The notes beneath the pieces were generated by a model, which did no database searches, was not told the origin of the DNA, and saw nothing but the letters and a program-made list of their open reading frames with translations. A stretch of 64,000 bases of DNA from Streptomyces sp. WMMC500. Its GTDB lineage: Bacteria > Actinomycetota > Actinomycetes > Streptomycetales > Streptomycetaceae. Shown piece by piece: positions 16,866-26,010 of this stretch; within the stretch, counting starts at the first letter, position 1, and every line of letters starts with the position of its first letter. Both the position numbers and the translations under genes were made by a program. The stretch spans positions 6,087,001-6,151,000 of the forward strand of contig NZ_CP114905.1 of NCBI RefSeq assembly GCF_027497195.1. The letters are read 5' to 3'.

Positions 16866-17707
16866 AGCTCTCCTGCCACTTGCTCGATCAAGCGCACCGA
16901 CTCCTCGGTGCTGAGGGCGCATGCGCGCATTGAACCGTAACGGAGCCAGAAGGCGCTCGTCTGGTCCCGGCCAACCCGAGACATCACGCAGCCTTGTGCC
17001 TCGACGTAGACGAACTGCTTACCATCGGCCGTTTCCAACAACACCATGTGCCCGTCCAGGCCGACATGCACCGCTCGTGATGAGGGCATGATCTGGACCT
17101 CGACATTCAGCAGCTCCGCGCACTCCAGCAGTCGGCGGAGCTGCACTCGCATCACCTCGCGACCCCCCACCATGCGTTGCAGCGTGGCCTCCTCGATGAG
17201 GAAGGCGAACGTCACCATGGGCTTTCTGCGGGTGAGCAGAGACTGCCGCGCGAGGCGTGCCGTCAACAACTTTTCGACCGTCTCCTCGTCGATGGGTGGG
17301 TATGCGCCGCTCAGCAGTGTCCGCGCGTATTCCTCCGTCTGAAGCAGGCCCGGGATCACCAGCGGATCGTACGAGAACCGGATCACCGCCTCCTTCTCCA
17401 GCACCGCCAAGTCGCGGAAGAATGTGGGTAACTGGGCGAAGTCCACCTCATCCTGCAACTCCGCCAACACGCCCCCCGCCTCCACCACATCCTCCGCCCG
17501 CTCCGTGAACTCCCCCTTCGCCGGCCGCCGCCCCTGCTCCACCGACGCGCAGTGATCCGGCGAATACCCCATCCGGTCGGCCAACTCCTCCTGCGTCAGC
17601 CCCGCCTTCGTGCGGAAGAACTTCAGCAGCTTGCCGTACGCGACCCAGCTCCCCGGCCTGTCGTCGTCGTTGATGCGCTTTCCCCGGCGGCGGTTGTTGT
17701 TCCCCAT
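16862..17707 (-). CDS. XRE-family regulator with DUF5753 domain
   Basis: An N-terminal helix-turn-helix (LLKFFRTKAGLTQEELADRMGYSPDHCASVEQGRRPAK) is followed by a DUF5753 domain with DPLVIPGLLQTEEYART and EVQIMPSSRAVHVGLDGHMVLLE. The start at 17707 (MGNNNRRRGKR) is chosen because it fits the family; the frame is open to 17761. It is the DNA-binding member of a DUF397 pair, and is divergent from a HATPase gene, the third classical component of this module. Confidence 0.85.
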   Translation of the reverse strand: MGNNNRRRGKRINDDDRPGSWVAYGKLLKFFRTKAGLTQEELADRMGYSPDHCASVEQGRRPAKGEFTERAEDVVEAGGVLAELQDEVDFAQLPTFFRDLAVLEKEAVIRFSYDPLVIPGLLQTEEYARTLLSGAYPPIDEETVEKLLTARLARQSLLTRRKPMVTFAFLIEEATLQRMVGGREVMRVQLRRLLECAELLNVEVQIMPSSRAVHVGLDGHMVLLETADGKQFVYVEAQGCVMSRVGRDQTSAFWLRYGSMRACALSTEESVRLIEQVAGEL

Positions 17708-17877
17708 CTGTCCCACGCCCCTGTCTCGTCGTACGCGCGTGCTATCCGGGTACAACGACACGTATCGGCAAGGGTTTCGGTCATGGGCTCGTACAAAGCC
17801 AGCCCCCTCTCGTACGTGATGCTCCTGTCGGCCGGCAACCCTGCCCGCCCCCTCCCACCCCCCGCCACGGTTGCTTC

Positions 17878-18324
17878 ATGCACGCACCAACCGCCGAACC
17901 GGCCCTCCCCGCCCTCCCCGTCCTCTCCGTCCTCTTCAGCCCCACCCCCCGCGGCGCCCGCCGCGCCCGCCTCCTCGCCCTGCACCAGCTCGGCGAGTGG
18001 GGCATCCCCCGCGACAGCTCCACCGCCGAGGCCGTCGCCGTCGTCACCGCCGAGCTGGCCGCCAACGCGGCCGTGCACGGGCGGCTGCGGGGGCGGTACT
18101 TCAGGCTGCGGCTGCATCTGCAGGAGCACGTCGTACGGATCGAGGTCTCCGACGCCCGCCCCGAACGCCCCGTGCCCACCGCCGCGATGGCCGGTACGAC
18201 CCAGACCCACGCGGACAGCGACCACGGGCGCGGGCTCGTCCTCGTCGCCGCGTTCGCGGAACGGTGGGGGTGCTTTCAGCCCCACGTCGCCGTCAAGACC
18301 GTCTGGGCCGAAGTCCGCCGGTAG
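17878..18324 (+). CDS. HATPase anti-sigma-like regulatory ATP-binding protein
   Basis: The 148-residue protein has the GHKL fold of SpoIIAB/RsbW-type kinases: N box AVVTAELAANAAVHG, G1 EVSDARPERP and G2 DHGRGLVLVAAFAERWG. In Streptomyces such genes sit beside XRE-DUF397 pairs. It may bind a sigma factor or act as a Ser kinase; the target is unknown. It is transcribed away from the XRE gene. Confidence 0.85.
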   Translation: MHAPTAEPALPALPVLSVLFSPTPRGARRARLLALHQLGEWGIPRDSSTAEAVAVVTAELAANAAVHGRLRGRYFRLRLHLQEHVVRIEVSDARPERPVPTAAMAGTTQTHADSDHGRGLVLVAAFAERWGCFQPHVAVKTVWAEVRR

Positions 18325-18346
18325 TCCCGGCCCTACTCCCCGCGCC

Positions 18347-19738
18347 TCAGAACAGCTTGCCCGGGTTCATGATGCCCAGCGGGTCGAAGACCGCCTTGAT
18401 CTCCCGCTGCAACTCCAGTCCCACCGGCCCCAGCTCCTTCGCCAGCCACTCCTTCTTCAGCAGCCCCACCCCGTGCTCCCCCGTGATCGTGCCGCCGAGC
18501 TCCAGCCCCAGCGCCATGATCGCGTCGAACGACTTCCGGGCCCGCGCCGACTCGTCTTCGTCGGCCGGGTCGAAGCAGACGTTCGGGTGGGTGTTGCCGT
18601 CGCCGGCGTGGACGCAGGTGCCGATGGTCAGGTCGTACGTCGTGGCGATCTCGGCGACGCCGTCGAGGAAGGCGCCGAGGCGGCTGCGGGGGACGCAGAC
18701 GTCGTCGATCATCGTGGTGCCGGTCATCGCCTCCAGGGCCGGGAGGGCGGCGCGGCGGGCGGCGAGGAGCAGCTCCGACTCGGCGGCGTCCGCGGCCGGG
18801 ACGACCTCCGTGGCGCCGGCCGCCGTGCAGAGGGCGCCCAGGGCGGCGAGGTCGGCGGCCGGGTCGGGGGTGTCGAAGGCGGCGAGGAGGAGGGCCTCGG
18901 TGGTTTCGGGGAGGCCCATCTTCGTGAGGGCGTTGACGGCTCGTACCGTCGTACGGTCCATCAGCTCCAGCAGCGACGGCACGTGTCCGCCCGCCATGAT
19001 GCGGCAGATCGCGTCGCACGCCGCCGCCGCCGACGGGAACTCCGCCGCCAGCGCCAACTGCTGCCCGGGCGCCGGCTTGAGGGCCAGCGTGGCGCCGACC
19101 ACCGCGCCGAGGCTGCCCTCCGACCCGACGAAGAGGCGGGTCAGGTCGTAGCCCGCGACGCCCTTGGCGGTGCGGCGGCCGGTGGTGAGCAGGCGGCCGT
19201 CCGGGAGGACGACGTCGAGGCCGAGGACGTACTCCGCGGTGACGCCGTACTTCACGCAGCACAGGCCGCCGGAGCCGGTGCCGATGTTGCCGCCGATCGT
19301 GCATGACTCCCAGCTCGACGGGTCCGGCGGGTAGAAGAGGCCCTGGTCGGCGACGGCGCGGGAGAGCGCGGCGTTGACGACGCCGGGTTCGACGACGGCG
19401 ATCCGGTTGACCGGGTCGATCTCCACGATGCGGTCCATCTTCAGGAAGGACAGCACGATCGCCCCGTCGTCCGCGTTCGCCGCGCCCGACAGGCCCGTGC
19501 GGGCGCCCTGCGGGACGACGGGGACGCGCATCGACGTCGCCGTCCGCATCACGTGCTGCACCTGCTCGACCGTCTGCGGCAGCACCACCGCCGCGGGCGT
19601 GCCGGAGGGGCAGAACCCGGCCATGTCGCCCGCGTACGACGCGGTGACGTCCGGGTCCGTCAGCACCGCCGCGGCGGGCAGGCCCGTGCGGAGTGCGGTG
19701 ATCAGTGCCTCGTCCCCGACTGCTGCCTGACCGCTCAT
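18347..19738 (-). CDS. FAD-linked oxidase, GlcD/D-lactate dehydrogenase type
   Basis: The product of about 463 residues has the PCMH-type FAD domain (VVPQGARTGLSGAANADDGAIV; DPSSWESCTIGGNIGTGSGG; VGSEGSLGAVVGATL). The C-terminal cap has the HAGDGNTHPN and TGEHGVGLLKK motifs. Enzymes of this type oxidise glycolate, D-lactate or other 2-hydroxy acids to 2-oxo acids. Two equally placed starts exist (19738 and 19753) because a 15-bp stretch including ATGCAGGCTGAA-like sequence is duplicated; 19738 is chosen by fit. Confidence 0.85.
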   Translation of the reverse strand: MSGQAAVGDEALITALRTGLPAAAVLTDPDVTASYAGDMAGFCPSGTPAAVVLPQTVEQVQHVMRTATSMRVPVVPQGARTGLSGAANADDGAIVLSFLKMDRIVEIDPVNRIAVVEPGVVNAALSRAVADQGLFYPPDPSSWESCTIGGNIGTGSGGLCCVKYGVTAEYVLGLDVVLPDGRLLTTGRRTAKGVAGYDLTRLFVGSEGSLGAVVGATLALKPAPGQQLALAAEFPSAAAACDAICRIMAGGHVPSLLELMDRTTVRAVNALTKMGLPETTEALLLAAFDTPDPAADLAALGALCTAAGATEVVPAADAAESELLLAARRAALPALEAMTGTTMIDDVCVPRSRLGAFLDGVAEIATTYDLTIGTCVHAGDGNTHPNVCFDPADEDESARARKSFDAIMALGLELGGTITGEHGVGLLKKEWLAKELGPVGLELQREIKAVFDPLGIMNPGKLF

Positions 19739-19956
19739 CTCTTCAGCCTGCATGTATTCAGCCTGCAACGACTCCGCTTCCGGCGAAACCCCTCACGTCA
19801 CCCTCACGCCACCCGCGGGAGCTGGGCGTCCAGCCAGGGGAGACCCGCGTGGGAGAGCAGGACGAGCCCGAGCGCCACCGCCCGGAGCCCTCCACCTCCA
19901 CGTCGGGGGCGGAACGCCGGGCGGCGGCGCTCGTGCGGCATAGCGAAGCCGGCGGA

Positions 19957-21165
<1,209 letters not shown>

Positions 21166-21227
21166 ACCGGTGTGACGCGGGACGGGCCGGGCTATCTGTG
21201 CAAGCTGACCAGCGAGGAGCGCGCGAA

Positions 21228-21752
21228 ATGATCGATCAGCTCGACGGCCGGCTGCTGGAGCTGCTCGCGAACGAGCCGCGCATAGGCGTGCTGGAGGCCA
21301 GCCGCCGCCTCGGCGTCGCCCGCGGCACCACGCAGGCCCGCCTCGACCGACTGCGCTCCCGGGGCGTCATCCGCGGCTTCGGCCCGGACGTCGACCCGGC
21401 GGCTCTGGGCTACCCGGTGACCGCGTTCGCCACCCTGGAGATCAAGCAGGGCCAGGGCACGGACGTCCGCAGCCACCTCGCGCGGGTGCCGGAGGTGCTG
21501 GAGCTGCACACGATCACGGGCCACGGCGACATGCTGTGCCGGCTGGTGGCGCGGTCGAACGCCGACCTGCAGCGGGTGATCGACCTCGTCGTCGGCTTCG
21601 ACGGCATCGTGCGGGCGTCGACGGCGATCGTGATGGAGAACCCGGTGCCGCTGCGGATCGTCCCGCTGGTGCGCCAGGCGGCTGGGGGCGCACCCGAGGG
21701 GGATCGGAGCGGGGGGAGCACCGGCGGGCCTACGGGCCCGCCGGGGCGGTGA
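21228..21752 (+). CDS. Lrp/AsnC-family regulator, probable hppD regulator
   Basis: The 174-residue product has an N-terminal winged helix (LDGRLLELLANEPRIGVLEASRRLGVARGTTQARLDRLRSRG) and a RAM ligand domain with VLELHTITGHGDMLCRLVA. The C-terminal tail after PLVRQAA is low-complexity. GAGGAG lies upstream of ATG 21228. Divergence from hppD suggests it senses an aromatic amino acid or its derivative. The 3' end overlaps the convergent FBP-domain gene by 23 bp. Confidence 0.88.
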   Translation: MIDQLDGRLLELLANEPRIGVLEASRRLGVARGTTQARLDRLRSRGVIRGFGPDVDPAALGYPVTAFATLEIKQGQGTDVRSHLARVPEVLELHTITGHGDMLCRLVARSNADLQRVIDLVVGFDGIVRASTAIVMENPVPLRIVPLVRQAAGGAPEGDRSGGSTGGPTGPPGR

Positions 21753-22242
21753 CCTTCGTCACGAAGCCCTCAAGGTTGCCCCACATGCGCGCGACGCGCT
21801 CGGCCTCCGTCAGCGACTCCTCCTGGGGCACGGTACGCAGCTTCGGCTGCCGCCTCCCGCGCAGGTAGAGCGAGCAGGCCAGGTCGGCGCAGACGTACAG
21901 GCCGACCGTGTTCCCCTGCCGCCCCCGCGCGCCCGCCAGCGGGGCGGCGAGGAGGCGGACGCCGGAGGAGGAGTGCGCGGTCAGACAGAGCTGGCACATG
22001 CGGGAGCGCACCGCGCTGGCGCGGCCGGCCGCCGGGACGCGCAGGGCTATCCCGAGGGGCCCGTCCGGGCGGGGGACGACGAGGTGGGCGCGGAGCGGGG
22101 CTCCTGGGTCCACCCAGCCGAGGAAGTCCAGGTCCGCCCAGGGCACCGCGGCGAAGTCGAGCGGCAGCCTGAGCCGGGCGGCGTCGCCTTTGGTGCTGTT
22201 CACGAAGGAGGCACGGATCTGTTTCTCACTGAGCGGTTCCAC
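21730..22242 (-). CDS. FBP-domain (fibronectin/EF-G-binding-like) zinc-finger protein
   Basis: This 170-residue protein starts MEPLSEKQIRASFVNSTKG and carries four Cys in a treble-clef array, MCQLC and CADLAC, 32 residues apart. That matches the C-terminal zinc finger of the EF-G-binding/FBP family (FusB-like), which loosens EF-G from stalled ribosomes. In this protein the exact role is inferred. Intact metal ligands suggest it is functional. Confidence 0.75.
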   Translation of the reverse strand: MEPLSEKQIRASFVNSTKGDAARLRLPLDFAAVPWADLDFLGWVDPGAPLRAHLVVPRPDGPLGIALRVPAAGRASAVRSRMCQLCLTAHSSSGVRLLAAPLAGARGRQGNTVGLYVCADLACSLYLRGRRQPKLRTVPQEESLTEAERVARMWGNLEGFVTKVTAPAGP

Positions 22243-22338
22243 GTCGGCCGACCTTACGGAGCGGGCGTACGGACCGCACGCGAATTCCGGCCCGTACGGG
22301 CCCCGCGCCGGTCCGCGCAGCCCCTGCCGGGGCAGGAG

Positions 22339-23106
22339 TCAGCAGCTCGGCACGTCGCCGCCGGACTTCAGCGCCTTCAGCGACGCCACCGCGTCCGACA
22401 GCTCCTCCACCGGCACCAGCCGCAGCCCGTCGGGCAGCTCCGACTCCGCGTCGGCGCACTCCGCCGCCGGCACCAGGAAGACCGTCGCCCCGTCGCGCTT
22501 CGCGGCCTGCGTCTTCAGCGGCACGCCGCCGACCGCGCCGACGGTGCCGTCGCGGGCGATCGTGCCCGTACCGGCGATGACCTCGCCGCCGGTCAGGTCG
22601 TCGGGGCCGAGCTTGTCGATGATCCCGAGGGCGAAGAAGAGCCCGGCACTGGGCCCGCCGACGTCGGTGAGGCGCAGCTCGACGTCCACGCTGCCGGGGT
22701 CGCGGCCGAGGTGGTTCAGGGCGGCGGTGACGGCGGTGTTCTGGGACTCCCGCATCTGCTCAGCGTTGTACTCCCGGATCTCCTTTCGGGAGTCGCCCAC
22801 GGGATAGACGGAGTCCTTGGGCATCACGGCCTCGTCGGTGGCGAACCAGCCGGACGCGATGTCCGCGAGGCGCAGGTCGACCTCCGGTCCGGTCGCGGCG
22901 ATCGTCGTCATCCGCAACTCGCCGTCCGTGGGGTGCTGTTCCGCCCCGGAGACGGAGATGACCGGACTGCCCCGGTGGTCGCCGAGCACGTCGGCTGTCA
23001 TCCCGGGCTTGGCGAGCGAGAACGGCAGCGGGACGAACGCCGCGGCGGCGAGCAGCCCGGCGACGGGCACCGCGGCGAGCGCGAGGGTCACACGGCGAGA
23101 GGGCAC
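22339..23106 (-). CDS. Secreted/membrane-anchored S16 (Lon-like) serine protease, YlbL type
   Basis: The 255-residue protein has an N-terminal signal anchor (VTLALAAVPVAGLLAAAAFV). A Lon-type protease domain follows, with the Ser nucleophile in TDVGGPSAGLFFALGIID and the catalytic Lys in GGVPLKTQAAKRDGA. YlbL proteins usually also hold a PDZ domain, and none is seen here. The protease faces outwards. Substrates are unknown. Confidence 0.8.
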   Translation of the reverse strand: MPSRRVTLALAAVPVAGLLAAAAFVPLPFSLAKPGMTADVLGDHRGSPVISVSGAEQHPTDGELRMTTIAATGPEVDLRLADIASGWFATDEAVMPKDSVYPVGDSRKEIREYNAEQMRESQNTAVTAALNHLGRDPGSVDVELRLTDVGGPSAGLFFALGIIDKLGPDDLTGGEVIAGTGTIARDGTVGAVGGVPLKTQAAKRDGATVFLVPAAECADAESELPDGLRLVPVEELSDAVASLKALKSGGDVPSC

Positions 23107-23308
23107 GGCCCCAATCTACGGTGCCCTCGCCGGGCGGGCGGAGCCGGATCCGCGCGGGGCGGGCCGCGCGGTGCCCTGGCCGGGCGCGCGGTGCCCGCCG
23201 GAGCGGGCTGCGCAGGATGCCGGGTCCGGCGCGCCGTGCCGCGTACGTTCCCGCGCCGGGCAGGCGGCGCCGGGTGGTCCCTCACCGGTCGCACCGCGCT
23301 CCGCGCGG

Positions 23309-23968
23309 CTAGCGCAGCGCCTGGGCCACCTCTCTGGCCGCCGTGACCACCCGCGGGCCCACCTCGCCCGGCACGATCTCGTGCAGCATCACCACGCCCA
23401 CGCTGCCCTCGATGCCCGACACCCCCAGCAGCGGCGCCGCCGCCCCGCTCGCGCCCGCCTCCAGTTCGCCGTGGGTCAGGGCCAGCGCCAGCTCCGCGTC
23501 CGTCTCGCACGCGCCCGGGCCGAGGCCGCGGCCCTTGAGTATCGCCCGTCCCGCCGCGCCCTGGTCCAGGGCGTGCCGGAAGCCGGCGCGGTAGGCGACG
23601 TGGTAGTCGGTCCAGCTCGGCTCGACGACCGCGACGGCCAGCGCCTCGCTGCCGTCGACCAGCGTCAGGTGCGCGGTCGCGCCGACGTCCTCGGCGAGCG
23701 AGCGCAGCGCCGGCAGCGCCGCCTCCCGTACCAGGGGGTGCACCTGCCGGCCCAGCCGCAGCACGCCGAGCCCGACCCGCGCGCGGCCCCCGAGGTCGCG
23801 GCGGACGAGGGCGTGCTGCTCCAGGGTCGCGAGCAGGCGGTACACCACGGTGCGGTTGACGCCGAGCTTGTGCGACAACTCGGTGACGGTCAGGCCGTGG
23901 TCGGTGTCGGCGAGCAGCTTCAGCACGCGGAGTCCACGGTCGAGGGTCTGGGAGGTCTCTGCGGGCAC
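23309..23968 (-). CDS. IclR-family transcriptional regulator
   Basis: The 219-residue protein has a winged helix (SQTLDRGLRVLKLLADTDHGLTVTELSHKLGVNRTVVYRLLATLEQ), and an IclR effector domain with GATAHLTLVDGSEALAV and HALDQGAAGRAILKG. It is shorter than typical IclR proteins (about 250 aa). It is divergent, across 306 bp, from a GlxA-type regulator. Its target and ligand are unknown. Confidence 0.88.
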   Translation of the reverse strand: MPAETSQTLDRGLRVLKLLADTDHGLTVTELSHKLGVNRTVVYRLLATLEQHALVRRDLGGRARVGLGVLRLGRQVHPLVREAALPALRSLAEDVGATAHLTLVDGSEALAVAVVEPSWTDYHVAYRAGFRHALDQGAAGRAILKGRGLGPGACETDAELALALTHGELEAGASGAAAPLLGVSGIEGSVGVVMLHEIVPGEVGPRVVTAAREVAQALR

Positions 23969-24274
23969 GCCGCCTCCTCAAGTGATGTGCGGCCCTTCCC
24001 GCGCCGACGCACCCGTCCCTTGCAGCGCCGGCGCCTGGAGCCGCCGGCCGCACGTGGCGCCGGCTTGTGTCCACGGCGGCTCTGCCGTGGATCTGGGAGC
24101 CCCGCCTCCGCCTGTGCGGCGGGGTGTGCGGAAACCTAGCGAGCGGCACCGCTCAGCGGAAGACCCCGTCCAGAATCCGGTCAGGATCTTCCACGCGGGT
24201 CGCCTTTTGTGATCGTTGCGTGCGGCGCAACGGACTTGAGTGGCCGGATTAACCGCACATGGAAGAATCGTGCC
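23969..24274. other. 306-bp intergenic region between iclR-type and GlxA-type genes
   Basis: No protein-coding frame looks real. The right third holds the palindrome described at 24215-24231 and AT-richer DNA with likely promoter elements for the GlxA-type gene. GC-rich inverted repeats occur around 24090-24120. Confidence 0.5.
24215..24231. promoter_or_regulatory. Palindrome GTTGCG-N5-CGCAAC, candidate IclR operator
   Basis: A perfect 6-bp inverted repeat with a 5-bp spacer lies 44 bp upstream of the GlxA-type start. IclR-family sites often have TTGC/GCAA half-sites, so the adjacent IclR-type regulator is the first suspect. Confidence 0.5.
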
Positions 24275-25312
24275 ATGACCGGCTCCGCAGAGATCGCCCC
24301 CACCGGCCCGCCGCACCGCGTCGCCGTCCTCGTACGGGACGGCGTGATGCCCCTCGAACTCGGCCTCGTCCACCAGATGTTCGGCTCCGCCGAGGCCGCG
24401 GGGCGGCGGCTGTACGAGGTCGTCACCTGCGCGCTGCGGCCGGGCCCGGTGCGTACCGACGCGGACTTCCCGGTGCTCGTCGAGCGCGGCCCGGAGGCGC
24501 TGGACGACGCCGGGACCGTCGTGGTGCCCGCGTCGCACGCCGAGGACGCGATCGAGGGCGCGGCGGAGGGCGCGGGGCAGGGGGAGCCGTCGCCCGCGCT
24601 GCGGGCGGCCCTCGGGCGGGTACGGCCCGACGCGCGCGTCGCGTCCGTCTGCACCGGCGCGTTCGTGCTCGCCGCCGTGGGCCTGCTCGACGGGCGCCTG
24701 GCCACGACGCACTGGAAGTCCGCCGAGCTGTTCCGCCGCCGCTTCCCGGCCGTACGGCTCCGGCCCGACGTGCTCTACACCGAGGACCGCGGCGTCCTCA
24801 CCTCCGCGGGCGAGGCCGCCGGCATCGACCTGTGCCTGCACATGATCAGGTCCGACCACGGCGCCGCCGTCGCCAACGACGTCGCCCGCCGCACCGTCGT
24901 GCCCCCGCACCGCGACGGCGGGCAGGCGCAGTACGTGCCGCGGCCGGTGGCCGAGCCGGAGCTGTCCACCACCGGCCGCGCCCGCGCCTGGGCGCTGGCG
25001 CACCTCGACCGGCCCCTCGCGCTGCGCGACCTGGCCGCGCGGGAGTCGATGAGCGTACGGACCTTCAGCCGCCGGTTCCGCGAGGAGACCGGCGTGACGC
25101 CGCTGCAGTGGCTCACCCGGCAGCGCATCGAGCGGGCCCGGCACCTGCTGGAGGAGACGGACCGGAGCATCGACCGGGTCGCGGCGGACGCGGGGTTCGG
25201 CACGGCGGCGTCGCTGCGGCAGCACATGCAGGCGGCGCTGGGCGTCTCGCCGACCGCGTACCGGGGCACGTTCCGCGGCCCGGGGCAGCTCCCGGCGGGG
25301 ACGGCGGCGTAA
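24275..25312 (+). CDS. GlxA-type regulator: DJ-1/PfpI domain plus AraC HTH
   Basis: The 345-residue protein has a class I glutamine-amidotransferase-like domain, with the nucleophile-elbow Cys in ASVCTGAFVLAAVGLLDGR. An AraC HTH_18 follows, with two helix-turn-helices (LALRDLAARESMSVRTFSRRFREETG and DRSIDRVAADAGFGTAASLRQHM). ATG 24275 has GGAAGAA upstream. Such regulators sense amino-derived or GlcNAc-related ligands; the ligand here is unknown. Confidence 0.88.
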   Translation: MTGSAEIAPTGPPHRVAVLVRDGVMPLELGLVHQMFGSAEAAGRRLYEVVTCALRPGPVRTDADFPVLVERGPEALDDAGTVVVPASHAEDAIEGAAEGAGQGEPSPALRAALGRVRPDARVASVCTGAFVLAAVGLLDGRLATTHWKSAELFRRRFPAVRLRPDVLYTEDRGVLTSAGEAAGIDLCLHMIRSDHGAAVANDVARRTVVPPHRDGGQAQYVPRPVAEPELSTTGRARAWALAHLDRPLALRDLAARESMSVRTFSRRFREETGVTPLQWLTRQRIERARHLLEETDRSIDRVAADAGFGTAASLRQHMQAALGVSPTAYRGTFRGPGQLPAGTAA

Positions 25313-25355
25313 CGGGCGGCGGGACAACGGGCCGCCGGGCAACGGGTCGCGGCGC

Positions 25356-25826
25356 TCACGTGTCGCCGGACTCGTCCGACGGCCACGGGTCGCTCAGCCA
25401 CAACTCGTCCCGCGTCGCGGACCCCAGCAGCTCCCGCAGCCCCTCGTCCAGACCGAGCTGCGTCACCTCCGCACCCGGGGGCACGGCCCGCAGCGTGCGC
25501 TCCAGCCAGGTGGAGACCGCGGCGGCCGGGGCCTCGATCAACGCGTCGCCGTCCGAGGACGTCAGCGCCAGGCAGATGACGCTCCCGGCCGCGGACTTCG
25601 TCGGCCAGACGCGCACGTCCCCGTGGCCGCACGGCCGGAACACCCCCTCCACGAGCAGCTCGCGGGCGAACGACCATCGCACCGGGGCCGCCGAGCCGAT
25701 GTGGAAGCTGATGTGGACGGCGTACGGGTCGGACGACCGGTACGTCAGTCTGGACGGAACCGGAACACTTCTTTCCGGCGACAGGACGAGCCGCAGCTCC
25801 AGTTCGCGTTCCACCACGGTCCGCAT
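25356..25826 (-). CDS. ssgG: SsgA-like sporulation cell-division protein (probably SsgG)
   Basis: The 156-residue SALP family protein has hallmark motifs LVLSPERSVPVPSRLTYRSSDPYAVHISFH and WSFARELLVEGVFRPCGHGDVRVWP. These proteins guide septum placement and spore-wall remodelling in sporulating actinomycetes. Position between a GlxA gene and RDD genes, near hppD, agrees with ssgG of S. coelicolor as I recall it. The symbol rests on that synteny and is less sure than the family. Confidence 0.8.
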   Translation of the reverse strand: MRTVVERELELRLVLSPERSVPVPSRLTYRSSDPYAVHISFHIGSAAPVRWSFARELLVEGVFRPCGHGDVRVWPTKSAAGSVICLALTSSDGDALIEAPAAAVSTWLERTLRAVPPGAEVTQLGLDEGLRELLGSATRDELWLSDPWPSDESGDT

Positions 25827-26010
25827 GGTGTGGCACCTCTCTTGTCGAGCCTCACGCAGGTCCGGCGGGCCTGTGTGAGAAGAGAGGGGCCAACCGCCGT
25901 GCTCTTACGCGACTTCCGCAGAGTTCCCCCGATCGTTCGACAAGTCTCTTAAGGCGGAACGGGGGTGAGGCGGACCCGGCCGTCCGCGGGTTCTGGTAGA
26001 TGTGGTCCCT

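Noticed and set aside
24067..24252. Short plus-strand frame in the IclR-GlxA gap
   Set aside because: Low-complexity, no ribosome site, and it covers the palindrome and promoter region.
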